DNA from: a bacterium
Lineage (GTDB): Bacteria; Desulfobacterota; GWC2-55-46; DRQE01
Direction of reading: 5' to 3'
NCBI GenBank assembly: GCA_027017505.1
Contig: JALUQR010000098.1
Location: 1 to 12,377 of the forward strand
Length of the DNA stretch: 12,377 nt
Every line of letters starts with the position of its first letter. Position 1 is the first letter of the stretch. Position numbers and translations under genes: made by a program. The notes below the pieces were generated by a model. It saw only the letters and a list, made by a program, of their open reading frames with translations. It had not been told where the DNA came from and did no database searches. This document shows positions 1 to 6,568 of this stretch, piece by piece.

Positions 1-978
1 CTGAAGCCCCCTGGCTATGGGTTCATAATAAGAACTGTCTGTGAAGGCAGAAGGGCAGAAGAGATACACGCTGACATGGACTACCTCATAAAACTCTGGG
101 AGAGCATAAGGGAAAAACTCGCAGGCCTGGATGCACCTGCACTCCTCTACGAGGAGCCAGACCTCACACTGCGTGCCATAAGGGATATGTTCACACCCAA
201 TGTGCGCTGGTTCATAATAGACTCCAGGGAGGAGTACGAACGGGCAAAGAGCTTTGCAGAAAGGTTCATGCCAGAGCTTGCCCCAAGGATAAAGCTCCAC
301 ACAGAAGATGTCCCACTTTTTGACACCAGGGGAATAGAGGTGGAGCTTGAGAAGGCACTGTCCAGAACGGTCTACCTGCCATCTGGTGGCTACATAGTTA
401 TAGACCAGATGGAGGCCCTCACAGCAATAGATGTTAACACGGGCCGTTACATCGGTAGAAAAAGCTCTGACGAGACAATCCTAAGGACAAACCTTGAGGC
501 AACAAGGGAGATAGTCCGCCAGCTCAAACTGCGCAACATAGGTGGAATAATAATCATAGACTTTATAGACATGACCCGCCAGGCAGACCGTGAGAGGGTC
601 TACCGCACACTGCGTGATGAGCTCGGCGAGGACAGGGCACGAACCAACATACTTAAAATCTCAGAGCTCGGTATCGTTGAGATGACGCGTAAACGAATAC
701 GCGAAAGCCTGCAGCAGAGCCTTCTTGACAGATGCCCCTACTGCGATGGCGATGGACTGGTAAAGAGAAAAGACGCAGTCGCAACAGAGATATACAGGGA
801 ACTTGTAAGGGAACTCCCACGAAAAAGCGGTAAGGTATACCTCTATGTGAACCCGCAGATTGCAGAACTCCTCCAAGAGAAAGACGGCGTTATAGATGAG
901 CTCAGAAAGAGGTTCAAAAACAAGGTGGTGGTAGTCGCAGTTGAAACCTTCCACAGAGAGGAATACGAGATAGTCTAA
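1..978 (+). CDS. rng: Ribonuclease G (RNase E/G family), C-terminal part, cut by the left window edge
   Basis: Endoribonuclease of the RNase E/G family, which cleaves single-stranded RNA in rRNA 5' maturation and mRNA decay. The reading frame is open from base 1, and residues before the first ATG (position 76) already match the family (GYGFIIRT, then CEGR), so that ATG is internal. About 325 residues are visible; by comparison with E. coli RNase G from memory, roughly 160 N-terminal residues (S1 region) are missing. Two Mg-binding aspartates are present: Asp in AIDVNTG (codon 430-432) and Asp in IIIIDFIDM (codon 559-561). The zinc-link CPYC motif (Cys codons at 733 and 742) follows, then a short C-terminal domain. 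The protein stops soon after the catalytic region, with no long scaffold tail, so it is RNase G-like rather than RNase E-like. It ends 12 bp from the convergent ychF gene. Confidence 0.96.
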   Translation: MKPPGYGFIIRTVCEGRRAEEIHADMDYLIKLWESIREKLAGLDAPALLYEEPDLTLRAIRDMFTPNVRWFIIDSREEYERAKSFAERFMPELAPRIKLHTEDVPLFDTRGIEVELEKALSRTVYLPSGGYIVIDQMEALTAIDVNTGRYIGRKSSDETILRTNLEATREIVRQLKLRNIGGIIIIDFIDMTRQADRERVYRTLRDELGEDRARTNILKISELGIVEMTRKRIRESLQQSLLDRCPYCDGDGLVKRKDAVATEIYRELVRELPRKSGKVYLYVNPQIAELLQEKDGVIDELRKRFKNKVVVVAVETFHREEYEIV

Positions 979-990
979 CAGGCCCCGTTC

Positions 991-2082
991 CTACAGGGCA
1001 AACCTGAAGGATATAATGTCTCCATCTCTTACCACATAGTCCCTTCCCTCTATTCTTACAAGCCCTTTCTGTCTGCAGGCTGTCTCAGAGCCACATTCAA
1101 GAAGGTCCTTCCATCCCATGACCTCTGCCTTTATGAACCCCTTTTCAAAGTCCGTGTGCACCCTGCCTGCTGCCTTCTGCACCCTTGTGCCCTCCTTTAT
1201 GAGCCATGCCCTGCACTCCCTGCCACCCTTTATGGTAAAGAATGTTATAAGCCCCAGAACCTTAAGACTCTCTTTAACGAGCCTGTCTATGCCAGTCTCT
1301 TCCATGGCAAGCTCCTTCATGAATTCCCTTCTATCCTCTTCTTCAAGCTCTGCAAGCTCTGCCTCAAGCCTTGCACATAGAGACACAAAGCCTGCCCCCT
1401 CTGTGTGGGCTACCTCCTTTACCCTCTGTGCATGGGGGTTCAGACCCTGCGGGACCTCCTCAGAGGTATTTGCCACATATATGACGGGTTTTGCAGTAAG
1501 AAGATTTAGCTCCTTTATCTCTTTTATAAGCTCATCTGGAAGAGTTCTTGCAGGTCTGCCATCCTCAAGGTGTTTCTTTACAGTAACACTTGCCTCAAGC
1601 AGTCTGCCTGCCTTTTTGTCTCCAGAGATTGCTGGCTTTTCCAGCTTTGCTATTCTTCTCTCAAGGGTTTCAATGTCTGCGAGTATGAGTTCTGTATTTA
1701 TGGTGTCTATGTCTCTTTCAGGGTTCAGCTCGCCTTCTGTGTGTGCCACATCCTCTTTTTCAAAGCATCTTACGATGTGGCAGAGGGCATCAACCTCGCG
1801 TATGTGTGCCAGAAACTGATTGCCAAGTCCCTCACCCCTGCTTGCTCCCCTTACAAGTCCTGCAATATCCACAAACTCCACTGTGGCTGGCACCACCCTT
1901 TCGGGCCTTACGAGCTCTGCTATCCTTACGAGTCTTTCATCCCTTACGGGCACCACACCCATGTTGGGCTCTATGGTGGTGAAGGGATAGTTTGATACCT
2001 CTGCGCCTGCCTTTGTGAGGGCATTGAAGAGTGTGGATTTACCCACATTTGGCAGACCCACTATGCCTGATTTAAGTCCCAT
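991..2082 (-). CDS. ychF: YchF/OLA1-family redox-regulated P-loop NTPase
   Basis: Ribosome-associated P-loop ATPase/GTPase of the Obg-related YchF/OLA1 family. The start chosen is the ATG at 2080-2082, giving 363 aa, the usual YchF length and the family N-terminus MGLKSGIVGLPNVGKST. The frame stays open upstream to a TTG at 2169, but that would add 29 unlike-family residues and run through a terminator hairpin. Visible motifs: G1 P-loop GLPNVGKST (residues 9-17), G3 DIAG (72-75), a helical coiled-coil insert around 115-195, a non-canonical G4 NTSE (205-208) in place of NKxD, and a C-terminal TGS domain (about 280-363). The altered G4 is a family trait; E. coli YchF and human OLA1 are known to prefer ATP. 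AGGGA lies about 9 nt before the ATG. It follows hppA, with an intrinsic terminator between them, and converges on rng. Confidence 0.97.
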   Translation of the reverse strand: MGLKSGIVGLPNVGKSTLFNALTKAGAEVSNYPFTTIEPNMGVVPVRDERLVRIAELVRPERVVPATVEFVDIAGLVRGASRGEGLGNQFLAHIREVDALCHIVRCFEKEDVAHTEGELNPERDIDTINTELILADIETLERRIAKLEKPAISGDKKAGRLLEASVTVKKHLEDGRPARTLPDELIKEIKELNLLTAKPVIYVANTSEEVPQGLNPHAQRVKEVAHTEGAGFVSLCARLEAELAELEEEDRREFMKELAMEETGIDRLVKESLKVLGLITFFTIKGGRECRAWLIKEGTRVQKAAGRVHTDFEKGFIKAEVMGWKDLLECGSETACRQKGLVRIEGRDYVVRDGDIISFRFAL

Positions 2083-2096
2083 CCTGTGTTTCCCTG

Positions 2097-2137
2097 AAAA
2101 ACAAAAGGGGCTGACCCTGAAACACCCTGTCAGCCCC
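2097..2137 (-). terminator. Intrinsic terminator between hppA and ychF
   Basis: On the minus strand a perfect 9-bp stem, GGGGCTGAC (2137-2129) and GTCAGCCCC (2115-2107), encloses a 13-nt loop. It is followed at once by TTTTGTTTTT (2106-2097). This is a textbook Rho-independent terminator for minus-strand transcription. On the plus strand the hairpin has no U-tract, so it would not act there. Only 14 nt separate the U-tract from the ychF ATG, and those bases hold the ychF ribosome binding site. A ychF promoter therefore cannot lie after the terminator. ychF must be expressed by read-through or from a start site upstream of the hairpin. Confidence 0.85.
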
Positions 2138-2165
2138 GCCTGAGTCTCCTCTTCAGCCCTGTCAT
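2130..2165 (-). other. Possible 11-codon leader ORF ending inside the terminator hairpin
   Basis: An ATG (2165-2163) overlaps the hppA stop codon as ATGA. It opens an 11-residue frame reading MTGLKRRLRRG, whose TGA stop (2132-2130) falls in the 5' arm of the terminator stem. A ribosome re-initiating after hppA and stopping there would cover that arm and could prevent the terminator from folding. Four of the eleven codons are Arg (AGG, AGA, AGG, CGG). The frame and its overlap with the hairpin are seen directly. Translation and any regulatory role are inference, and short frames like this also occur by chance. Confidence 0.2.
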
Positions 2166-4183
2166 ACAAGAAGTGGTGCTATAACCAGCGACACTATACT
2201 CATAAGCTTTATGAGTATGTTCATTGCAGGCCCTGATGTATCCTTGAAGGGGTCTCCCACGGTATCTCCCACAACAGAGGCCTTGTGGGCATCAGAGCCC
2301 TTACCACCGTAGTTACCCTTCTCTATGAGCTTTTTTGCGTTATCCCATGCACCACCTGAGTTTGCCATAAACAGAGCCAGAAGCACACCTGCAACTGTTG
2401 CACCTGCGAGCATTCCACCCAGTGCATGGGGGCCAAAGAGAAAGCCCACAAGCACGGGGGCTATGACCGCGACAAGCCCTGGGGCTATCATCTCCTTAAG
2501 GGCTGCGGTTGTGCTTATGTCTATACACTTTGCCACATCGGGCTTTACCCCTGGTCTGCCCTCAAGAAGTCCTGGTATTTCCTTGAACTGTCTGCGTATC
2601 TCGTTTACCATCTTGAACGCAGCCCTTCCCACACTCGTCATGGTAAGAGCACCTATGAAGAACGGCAGTATGCCACCTATGAGAAGCCCTATGACCACCA
2701 TCGGGTCTGTAACTATTATGTGGAAGGACCTGCCCATCTCCTTACCTATGGTCTGTGCGTAGGCGCTGAACATGGCAAGGGCGGTGAGTGCAGCAGAGCC
2801 TATGGCAAACCCCTTGCCTATGGCTGCGGTGGTGTTGCCCAGGGCATCAAGGCTGTCGGTTATCTTTCTTACATCCTTGCCGAGCCCGCTCATCTCGGAG
2901 ATTCCGCCTGCATTGTCAGCAATTGGCCCGTAGGCATCAACACTCATTATAACGCCTGTTGTTGCCAGCATTCCAACCGCTGCTATGCCTATACCGTAGA
3001 TGCCTGCAAAGTGGTTTGCTATGAATATGGCAAGACATATGGCGAGCACTGGCAGTGCACAGCTTTCAAGCCCCACTGCAACGCCTGTTATTATGTTTGT
3101 TGCAGGCCCTGTCTGGCTTGCCTCTGCTATGCGTTTTATCGGGCCTGCTGCGGTGTAGTACTCTGTTATAAGCCCTATGGCAAGCCCTGCACCTGCACCT
3201 GCAACTATGGCCCACATGACCTTCAGGTCCACACCAACAAGTCCCACTGTAAAGAAGGCAAAGACCACAAAGAGTGCAAGAGAGATAACTGTTGCATATC
3301 GGAGCGCTGCTGCGGGGTCTCTGCTCTCAAGAAACTTCATTGCACCTATGCCTATGATTGAGGCCACAAGCCCTGCCATTGCAAGCACCACTGGAAGTGA
3401 CATGAGTGAATACGGAGAGCCAAGGTCTGCAACCTTTGAGCCCACCACCGCGGTAGCCCCTATGGCTATGGATGCAACTATTGAGCCCACATAGGACTCG
3501 AATATATCTGCCCCGAGGCCTGCAACATCGCCCACATTGTCTCCCACATTGTCTGCTATAACACCAGGGTTGCGGGGGTCATCCTCCGGGATACCTGCCT
3601 CCACTTTACCCACAAGGTCTGCTCCCACATCCGCTGTCTTGGTGTATATACCTCCGCCCACACGGGCAAAAAGGGCTATTGTGGATGCTCCCATGGCAAA
3701 CCCGTTTATTATGACCGCTGTCTCTGGCTTCCCGAACACTATAAAGAGCACGCCCACTCCCAGAAGTCCCAGGCTTGCCACAGAAAGCCCCATCACAGAA
3801 CCACCGAGGAATGCCACCGATAGTGCCTGTGCGGTGCTGGGCTTGAAGAGGTTCGCAGCCTGTGCGGTCCTTACATTCGACCTCGTGGCTGATTTCATCC
3901 CGAAAAAGCCAGCCAGCATGGACGATACCGCACCACACACATATGCAACCGCGGTGTAGGGATTTATGAATATGGCAAGAAGCACAGCAACCACAACCAG
4001 AAAAACCACGAGTATGGAGTACTGTCTTTTAAGATACACCATGGCGCCTTCGTGTATGAGCTCTGCTATCTCACGCATCCGCGGGGTGCCCTCTGGCTGG
4101 CGCTTGATGTAAAGATAGATTACCACAGCAAGCAGGAGCCCTGCGATGGCGAAAAGTGGTGAAAGCTTTGCTACATCTATCAT
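2162..4183 (-). CDS. hppA: Membrane-bound ion-translocating pyrophosphatase, K+-dependent type
   Basis: Membrane-integral pyrophosphatase that couples PPi hydrolysis to pumping H+ and/or Na+ across the cytoplasmic membrane. It has 673 aa and about 16 hydrophobic segments, the usual size for the family. The Mg-PPi site is intact: DVGADLVGKVE (185-195), DNVGDNVGD (211-219), the second acidic stretch around 414-430, and the third around 610-650 (GSDAHKAS, VVGDTVGDPFKD). GNTTAA at 449-454 has Ala at the position that is Lys in K+-independent enzymes, so this is the K+-dependent class. GADIFES (224-230) carries Asp226 and Glu229, matching the Asp/Glu pair of Thermotoga-type Na+-pumping enzymes as I recall it. 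The pumped ion may thus be Na+, both Na+ and H+, or H+; sequence alone does not settle it. AAAGGAG lies 5 nt before the ATG. It starts 24 nt after pth and is followed by a terminator. Confidence 0.97.
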   Translation of the reverse strand: MIDVAKLSPLFAIAGLLLAVVIYLYIKRQPEGTPRMREIAELIHEGAMVYLKRQYSILVVFLVVVAVLLAIFINPYTAVAYVCGAVSSMLAGFFGMKSATRSNVRTAQAANLFKPSTAQALSVAFLGGSVMGLSVASLGLLGVGVLFIVFGKPETAVIINGFAMGASTIALFARVGGGIYTKTADVGADLVGKVEAGIPEDDPRNPGVIADNVGDNVGDVAGLGADIFESYVGSIVASIAIGATAVVGSKVADLGSPYSLMSLPVVLAMAGLVASIIGIGAMKFLESRDPAAALRYATVISLALFVVFAFFTVGLVGVDLKVMWAIVAGAGAGLAIGLITEYYTAAGPIKRIAEASQTGPATNIITGVAVGLESCALPVLAICLAIFIANHFAGIYGIGIAAVGMLATTGVIMSVDAYGPIADNAGGISEMSGLGKDVRKITDSLDALGNTTAAIGKGFAIGSAALTALAMFSAYAQTIGKEMGRSFHIIVTDPMVVIGLLIGGILPFFIGALTMTSVGRAAFKMVNEIRRQFKEIPGLLEGRPGVKPDVAKCIDISTTAALKEMIAPGLVAVIAPVLVGFLFGPHALGGMLAGATVAGVLLALFMANSGGAWDNAKKLIEKGNYGGKGSDAHKASVVGDTVGDPFKDTSGPAMNILIKLMSIVSLVIAPLLV

Positions 4184-4207
4184 GGTTACTCCTTTCCCCT
4201 TTTATTT

Positions 4208-4768
4208 TTATTGAGTGTTATAAAGATTCATCGCCCTGTCAACACCCTGAATTATTATTGCCCTTATGGCCTCTGCCCCCTTCTTTACGAAATCTCCAAC
4301 AGCACTTTTTTCTTCCTCTGTGAAGGCAGAGAGCACATAGTCTCTTAGCCCTCCTTCTCGGGGTCTGCCTATACCCATCCTCACCCGTGTGAACCATTCT
4401 GTACGAAGCTCCTCTATTACAGAGGCAACACCACGGTGTCCACCACTACTGCCTTTTTTCCTTATCCTTATCCTGCCAAGCGGAAGGTCACAGTCATCGT
4501 GCACCACTATAAGACTTTCGGGCCCTGCATCAAATCTTTCAAGAAGCTCTCTTACAGCAAGCCCGCTTCTGTTCATAAAGGTCAAGGGCTCTGCAATCAC
4601 TATGTCTGTACCATCCAGCATCCCTCTGTTCCAGATATAGTGGGGGGCTTCCCTTACAAGCCCCATGCCTTCTTTCTCTGCAAGACATTCCACAACCATA
4701 AAGCCTATGTTATGTCTTGTGTTTCTGTACTTACTGCCAGGATTACCAAGCCCCACAATTATAAACAA
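4208..4768 (-). CDS. pth: Peptidyl-tRNA hydrolase
   Basis: Cytoplasmic esterase that releases peptides from peptidyl-tRNA that has dropped off ribosomes, recycling tRNA. I chose the TTG at 4768-4766, giving 186 aa beginning MFIIVGLGNPG, because AGGGG (4781-4777) sits 8 nt before it and the N-terminus then matches other Pth proteins. A GTG at 4777 would add three residues but directly abuts that SD. In the chosen numbering the key residues are Asn9 (GLGNPG), catalytic His19 (TRHNIG), Asn66 (TFMN) and Asp91 (VVHDD). The usual GGHNG reads GGHRG here, placing Arg at the position of E. coli Asn114; I recall GGHRG in other bacterial Pth proteins, so activity is not in doubt. The gene lies between rplY (105 nt upstream) and hppA (24 nt downstream). 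Known co-occurrence of rplY, pth and ychF supports the call. Confidence 0.95.
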   Translation of the reverse strand: MFIIVGLGNPGSKYRNTRHNIGFMVVECLAEKEGMGLVREAPHYIWNRGMLDGTDIVIAEPLTFMNRSGLAVRELLERFDAGPESLIVVHDDCDLPLGRIRIRKKGSSGGHRGVASVIEELRTEWFTRVRMGIGRPREGGLRDYVLSAFTEEEKSAVGDFVKKGAEAIRAIIIQGVDRAMNLYNTQ

Positions 4769-4776
4769 TCGGCACA

Positions 4777-4781
4777 CCCCT
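4777..4781 (-). promoter_or_regulatory. Shine-Dalgarno that selects the TTG start of pth
   Basis: AGGGG on the minus strand lies 8 nt upstream of the TTG at 4768, a normal spacing. It runs straight into the GTG at 4777, leaving no spacer for that alternative start. This is the main reason for choosing TTG. Confidence 0.6.
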
Positions 4782-4873
4782 GAATCTGCATTAAAGTGTT
4801 TTTACAGGGTAAATCCCCGCAGAAGGCCACAGAGGGCAAACAGGCCAGGAGGAACAAAACCCTGTGCTGTATT

Positions 4874-5503
4874 TTACTCCTCTTCTTTTTCTTCCTCCTG
4901 GACTGTCTCCTCGGCCTCTTCCTCCACCTTTTCTACTGCCTCTTCCTCTTTTGTGGGTTCAGAGACAAGCACTATAGTAAGGCTTTCATCGTCGAGAACC
5001 CTTACAGACTCTGGCAGTTTAAGGTCTGCCACATGGATGGACTCGCCTATGTCAAGCTCTGTAACATCCACATCTATTGAATCAGGGATATTGTCTGGCA
5101 GGCACTCCACCCTGAGTTTTCTTGCCTCCTGCTGTAGAATTCCACCCTTTGCAACACCCACTGCTCTACCAACTATATTTACTGGCACATCCACAGCTAT
5201 CTTGTGTCCCTTGACCACATTTTGCAGGTCCACATGGAGTATTCTGTCTGTTACTGGATGACGCTCTATTGCCTTGAAGACTGCCATCTTTCTGTCTCCC
5301 TCTATGTCGAGCTCAAGCATCAGGCTTCCGCCCCTGTAGCTGTGAAGTGCCCTTTCTATGTCCACGGTACGGAGCTTCAGGTTTATGTTGTCAGTATCAG
5401 GCCCGTAGAGTACTGCTGGCACAAACCCTGCCCTGCGCAACCTCCTGCAGGGTCCCTTGCCAAGCTCATCTCTTCGCCATGCCTTCAGTTCCACCTTTTC
5501 CAT
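4874..5503 (-). CDS. rplY: 50S ribosomal protein L25, general stress protein Ctc type
   Basis: Ribosomal protein of the large subunit that binds 5S rRNA. At 209 aa it is the long two-domain TL5/Ctc form rather than the roughly 94-aa E. coli L25. The N-terminal L25 beta-barrel spans about residues 1-92 (ELGKGPCRRLRRAGFVPAVLYG near the start, then the HPVTDRILHVDL stretch at 82-93). The CTC beta domain spans about 97-184. The last 25 or so residues are almost entirely Glu, Lys, Val and Ala, a flexible acidic tail common in this subfamily. The ATG is at 5503-5501 with AGGAGG 9 nt upstream; that AGGAGG overlaps the prs stop codon, so translation is probably coupled to prs. The prs-rplY-pth neighbourhood is widely conserved, which supports the assignment. 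Confidence 0.96.
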   Translation of the reverse strand: MEKVELKAWRRDELGKGPCRRLRRAGFVPAVLYGPDTDNINLKLRTVDIERALHSYRGGSLMLELDIEGDRKMAVFKAIERHPVTDRILHVDLQNVVKGHKIAVDVPVNIVGRAVGVAKGGILQQEARKLRVECLPDNIPDSIDVDVTELDIGESIHVADLKLPESVRVLDDESLTIVLVSEPTKEEEAVEKVEEEAEETVQEEEKEEE

Positions 5504-5512
5504 CTTCTGAAT

Positions 5513-5518
5513 CCTCCT
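5513..5518 (-). promoter_or_regulatory. rplY Shine-Dalgarno overlapping the prs stop codon
   Basis: The minus strand reads TAGGAGG, where TAG (5519-5517) is the prs stop and AGGAGG (5518-5513) is the rplY ribosome binding site, 9 nt before the rplY ATG. A ribosome terminating on prs is placed directly on the rplY initiation region, which suggests translational coupling. Confidence 0.7.
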
Positions 5519-6464
5519 ATACGAATAGTGAGCTTACGGACTCTCCAAAGTGTATCCTTCTTATTGCCTCTGCAAGGAGAGAGCTAACAGACAGATAGGT
5601 TATCTTTTTACTCTCCTTGCCAGGTCTTTTTGGTATGGTGTTTGTAACCACCACTTCTTTTATTGGTGAGTCCTCTATTCTCTCTATTGCGGGGCCTGAA
5701 AACACCCCGTGGGTACAGCATGCGTAAATCTCCTTTGCACCGTGCTCTTTAAGTGCCTGTGCAGAGTTAACCAGCGTGCCTGCTGTATCCACTATATCGT
5801 CAAGCAGTATGGCAAGTTTTCCCCTCACATCACCTATCACATGGAGCACCTCTGAGACATTTGGCTTTGACCTTCTCTTGTCCACTATGGCAAGCCCAGC
5901 TGAAAGCCTCTTTGCAAATGCCCTTGCCCTTTCCACACCACCTGCATCAGGGGAGACCACCACAATGTCATCCCTGAAGTTCTCCTTTATGTATCCTAAG
6001 AGTATGGGTGTTGCGAAGAGGTTGTCCACGGGTATGTTGAAAAACCCCTGTATCTGTCCTGCATGGAGGTCCATGCACACAACTCTGGTTGCACCTGCGA
6101 CCTCTATGAGGTCTGCAACGAGCTTTGCGGATATGGGTGTGCGCGGGGCAACCTTTCTGTCCTGCCTTGCGTAGCCATAGTAGGGTATAACCGCTGTTAT
6201 ACAGCTTGCAGATGCCCTCTTGAGGGCATCGAGCATTATGAGAAGCTCCATGAGGTTATCGTTGCTCGGCGGACATATGGACTGCACCACATATATGTCC
6301 AGCCCTCTTACACTTTCCTGAATCTCCACACATATCTCTCCATCGCTGAAGTTCTTTACCTCTGCCCTGCCCAGGGGAATACCCAGGGTGTCGCATATCT
6401 CTTTTGCGAGCTCCACATTGGAGTTTCCTGTGAAAATTCTTATCTTCTCAAGAGAACCTGCCAT
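5517..6464 (-). CDS. prs: Ribose-phosphate pyrophosphokinase (PRPP synthetase)
   Basis: Cytoplasmic enzyme making PRPP and AMP from ribose 5-phosphate and ATP. PRPP feeds purine, pyrimidine, histidine, tryptophan and NAD synthesis. At 315 aa it has the standard class I length. Visible motifs are ATP-site ARQDRK (99-104), metal-binding DLHAGQIQGFF (132-142) with His134, the catalytic flexible-loop DKRR (195-198, with Lys196), and the ribose-phosphate binding loop LDDIVDTAGT (221-230). The ATG at 6464-6462 follows a strong AGGAGGAG. The gene sits immediately after tRNA-Gln and overlaps the rplY binding site at its stop codon. Placement after ispE and tRNA-Gln matches an arrangement I recall from Geobacter-like genomes. 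No anomalies are seen. Confidence 0.98.
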   Translation of the reverse strand: MAGSLEKIRIFTGNSNVELAKEICDTLGIPLGRAEVKNFSDGEICVEIQESVRGLDIYVVQSICPPSNDNLMELLIMLDALKRASASCITAVIPYYGYARQDRKVAPRTPISAKLVADLIEVAGATRVVCMDLHAGQIQGFFNIPVDNLFATPILLGYIKENFRDDIVVVSPDAGGVERARAFAKRLSAGLAIVDKRRSKPNVSEVLHVIGDVRGKLAILLDDIVDTAGTLVNSAQALKEHGAKEIYACCTHGVFSGPAIERIEDSPIKEVVVTNTIPKRPGKESKKITYLSVSSLLAEAIRRIHFGESVSSLFV

Positions 6465-6472
6465 ACCTCAAA

Positions 6473-6480
6473 CTCCTCCT
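6473..6480 (-). promoter_or_regulatory. prs Shine-Dalgarno sharing a base with the tRNA-Gln CCA end
   Basis: AGGAGGAG on the minus strand begins with the terminal A of the encoded CCA of tRNA-Gln (position 6480) and ends 8 nt before the prs ATG. The ribosome binding site and the mature tRNA 3' end therefore touch. Exact processing of the tRNA 3' end would leave prs mRNA starting at, or within, its own SD. Confidence 0.7.
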
Positions 6481-6554
6481 GGCTGGGGCGGGAGGATTCG
6501 AACCTCCGAATGCGGGGACCAAAACCCCGTGCCTTACCACTTGGCGACGCCCCA
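6480..6554 (-). tRNA. tRNA-Gln (anticodon TTG), with encoded CCA
   Basis: A full cloverleaf can be drawn on the minus strand. The acceptor stem is TGGGGCG with CGCCCCA; the D-arm contains GCCAAGTGGTAAGGC; the anticodon stem CGGGG/CCCCG holds loop TTTTGGT, giving anticodon TTG (6522-6520); the T-arm is GGAGG-TTCGAAT-CCTCC. The discriminator is G (6483), followed by encoded CCA (6482-6480), for a length of 75 nt with CCA. The U-A first acceptor pair and overall sequence closely match E. coli tRNA-Gln as I remember it. It lies 14 nt after the ispE stop and 15 nt before the prs ATG, so it is most likely excised from a polycistronic transcript. Confidence 0.97.
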
Positions 6555-6568
6555 TATCTGATATATCT

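Noticed and set aside
975..1010. Weak hairpin between rng and ychF (GCCC with GGGC)
   Set aside because: Only about 4 bp of stem and no T-run on either strand; too weak to call a terminator.
1118..1819. Plus-strand open frame (233 codons) opposite ychF
   Set aside because: Antisense shadow of ychF; the Ser/Phe/Ala-rich translation is what reverse-complemented Glu/Lys/Ala codons give.
2083..2169. 29-residue N-terminal extension of YchF
   Set aside because: The frame is open to a TTG at 2169, but it crosses the terminator hairpin and the extension does not resemble YchF; the 363-aa form is the family length.
2426..3361. Long plus-strand open frame (311 codons) opposite hppA
   Set aside because: It lies wholly antisense to a clear hppA, its translation is rich in Cys, Tyr and His in no family-like pattern, and it has no convincing ribosome binding site. 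It is a by-product of the codon use of hppA.
4755..4800. TATAAT on the minus strand at the start of pth
   Set aside because: It falls within the first codons of pth and has no -35 match 17 nt upstream; it would give a transcript lacking the start codon.
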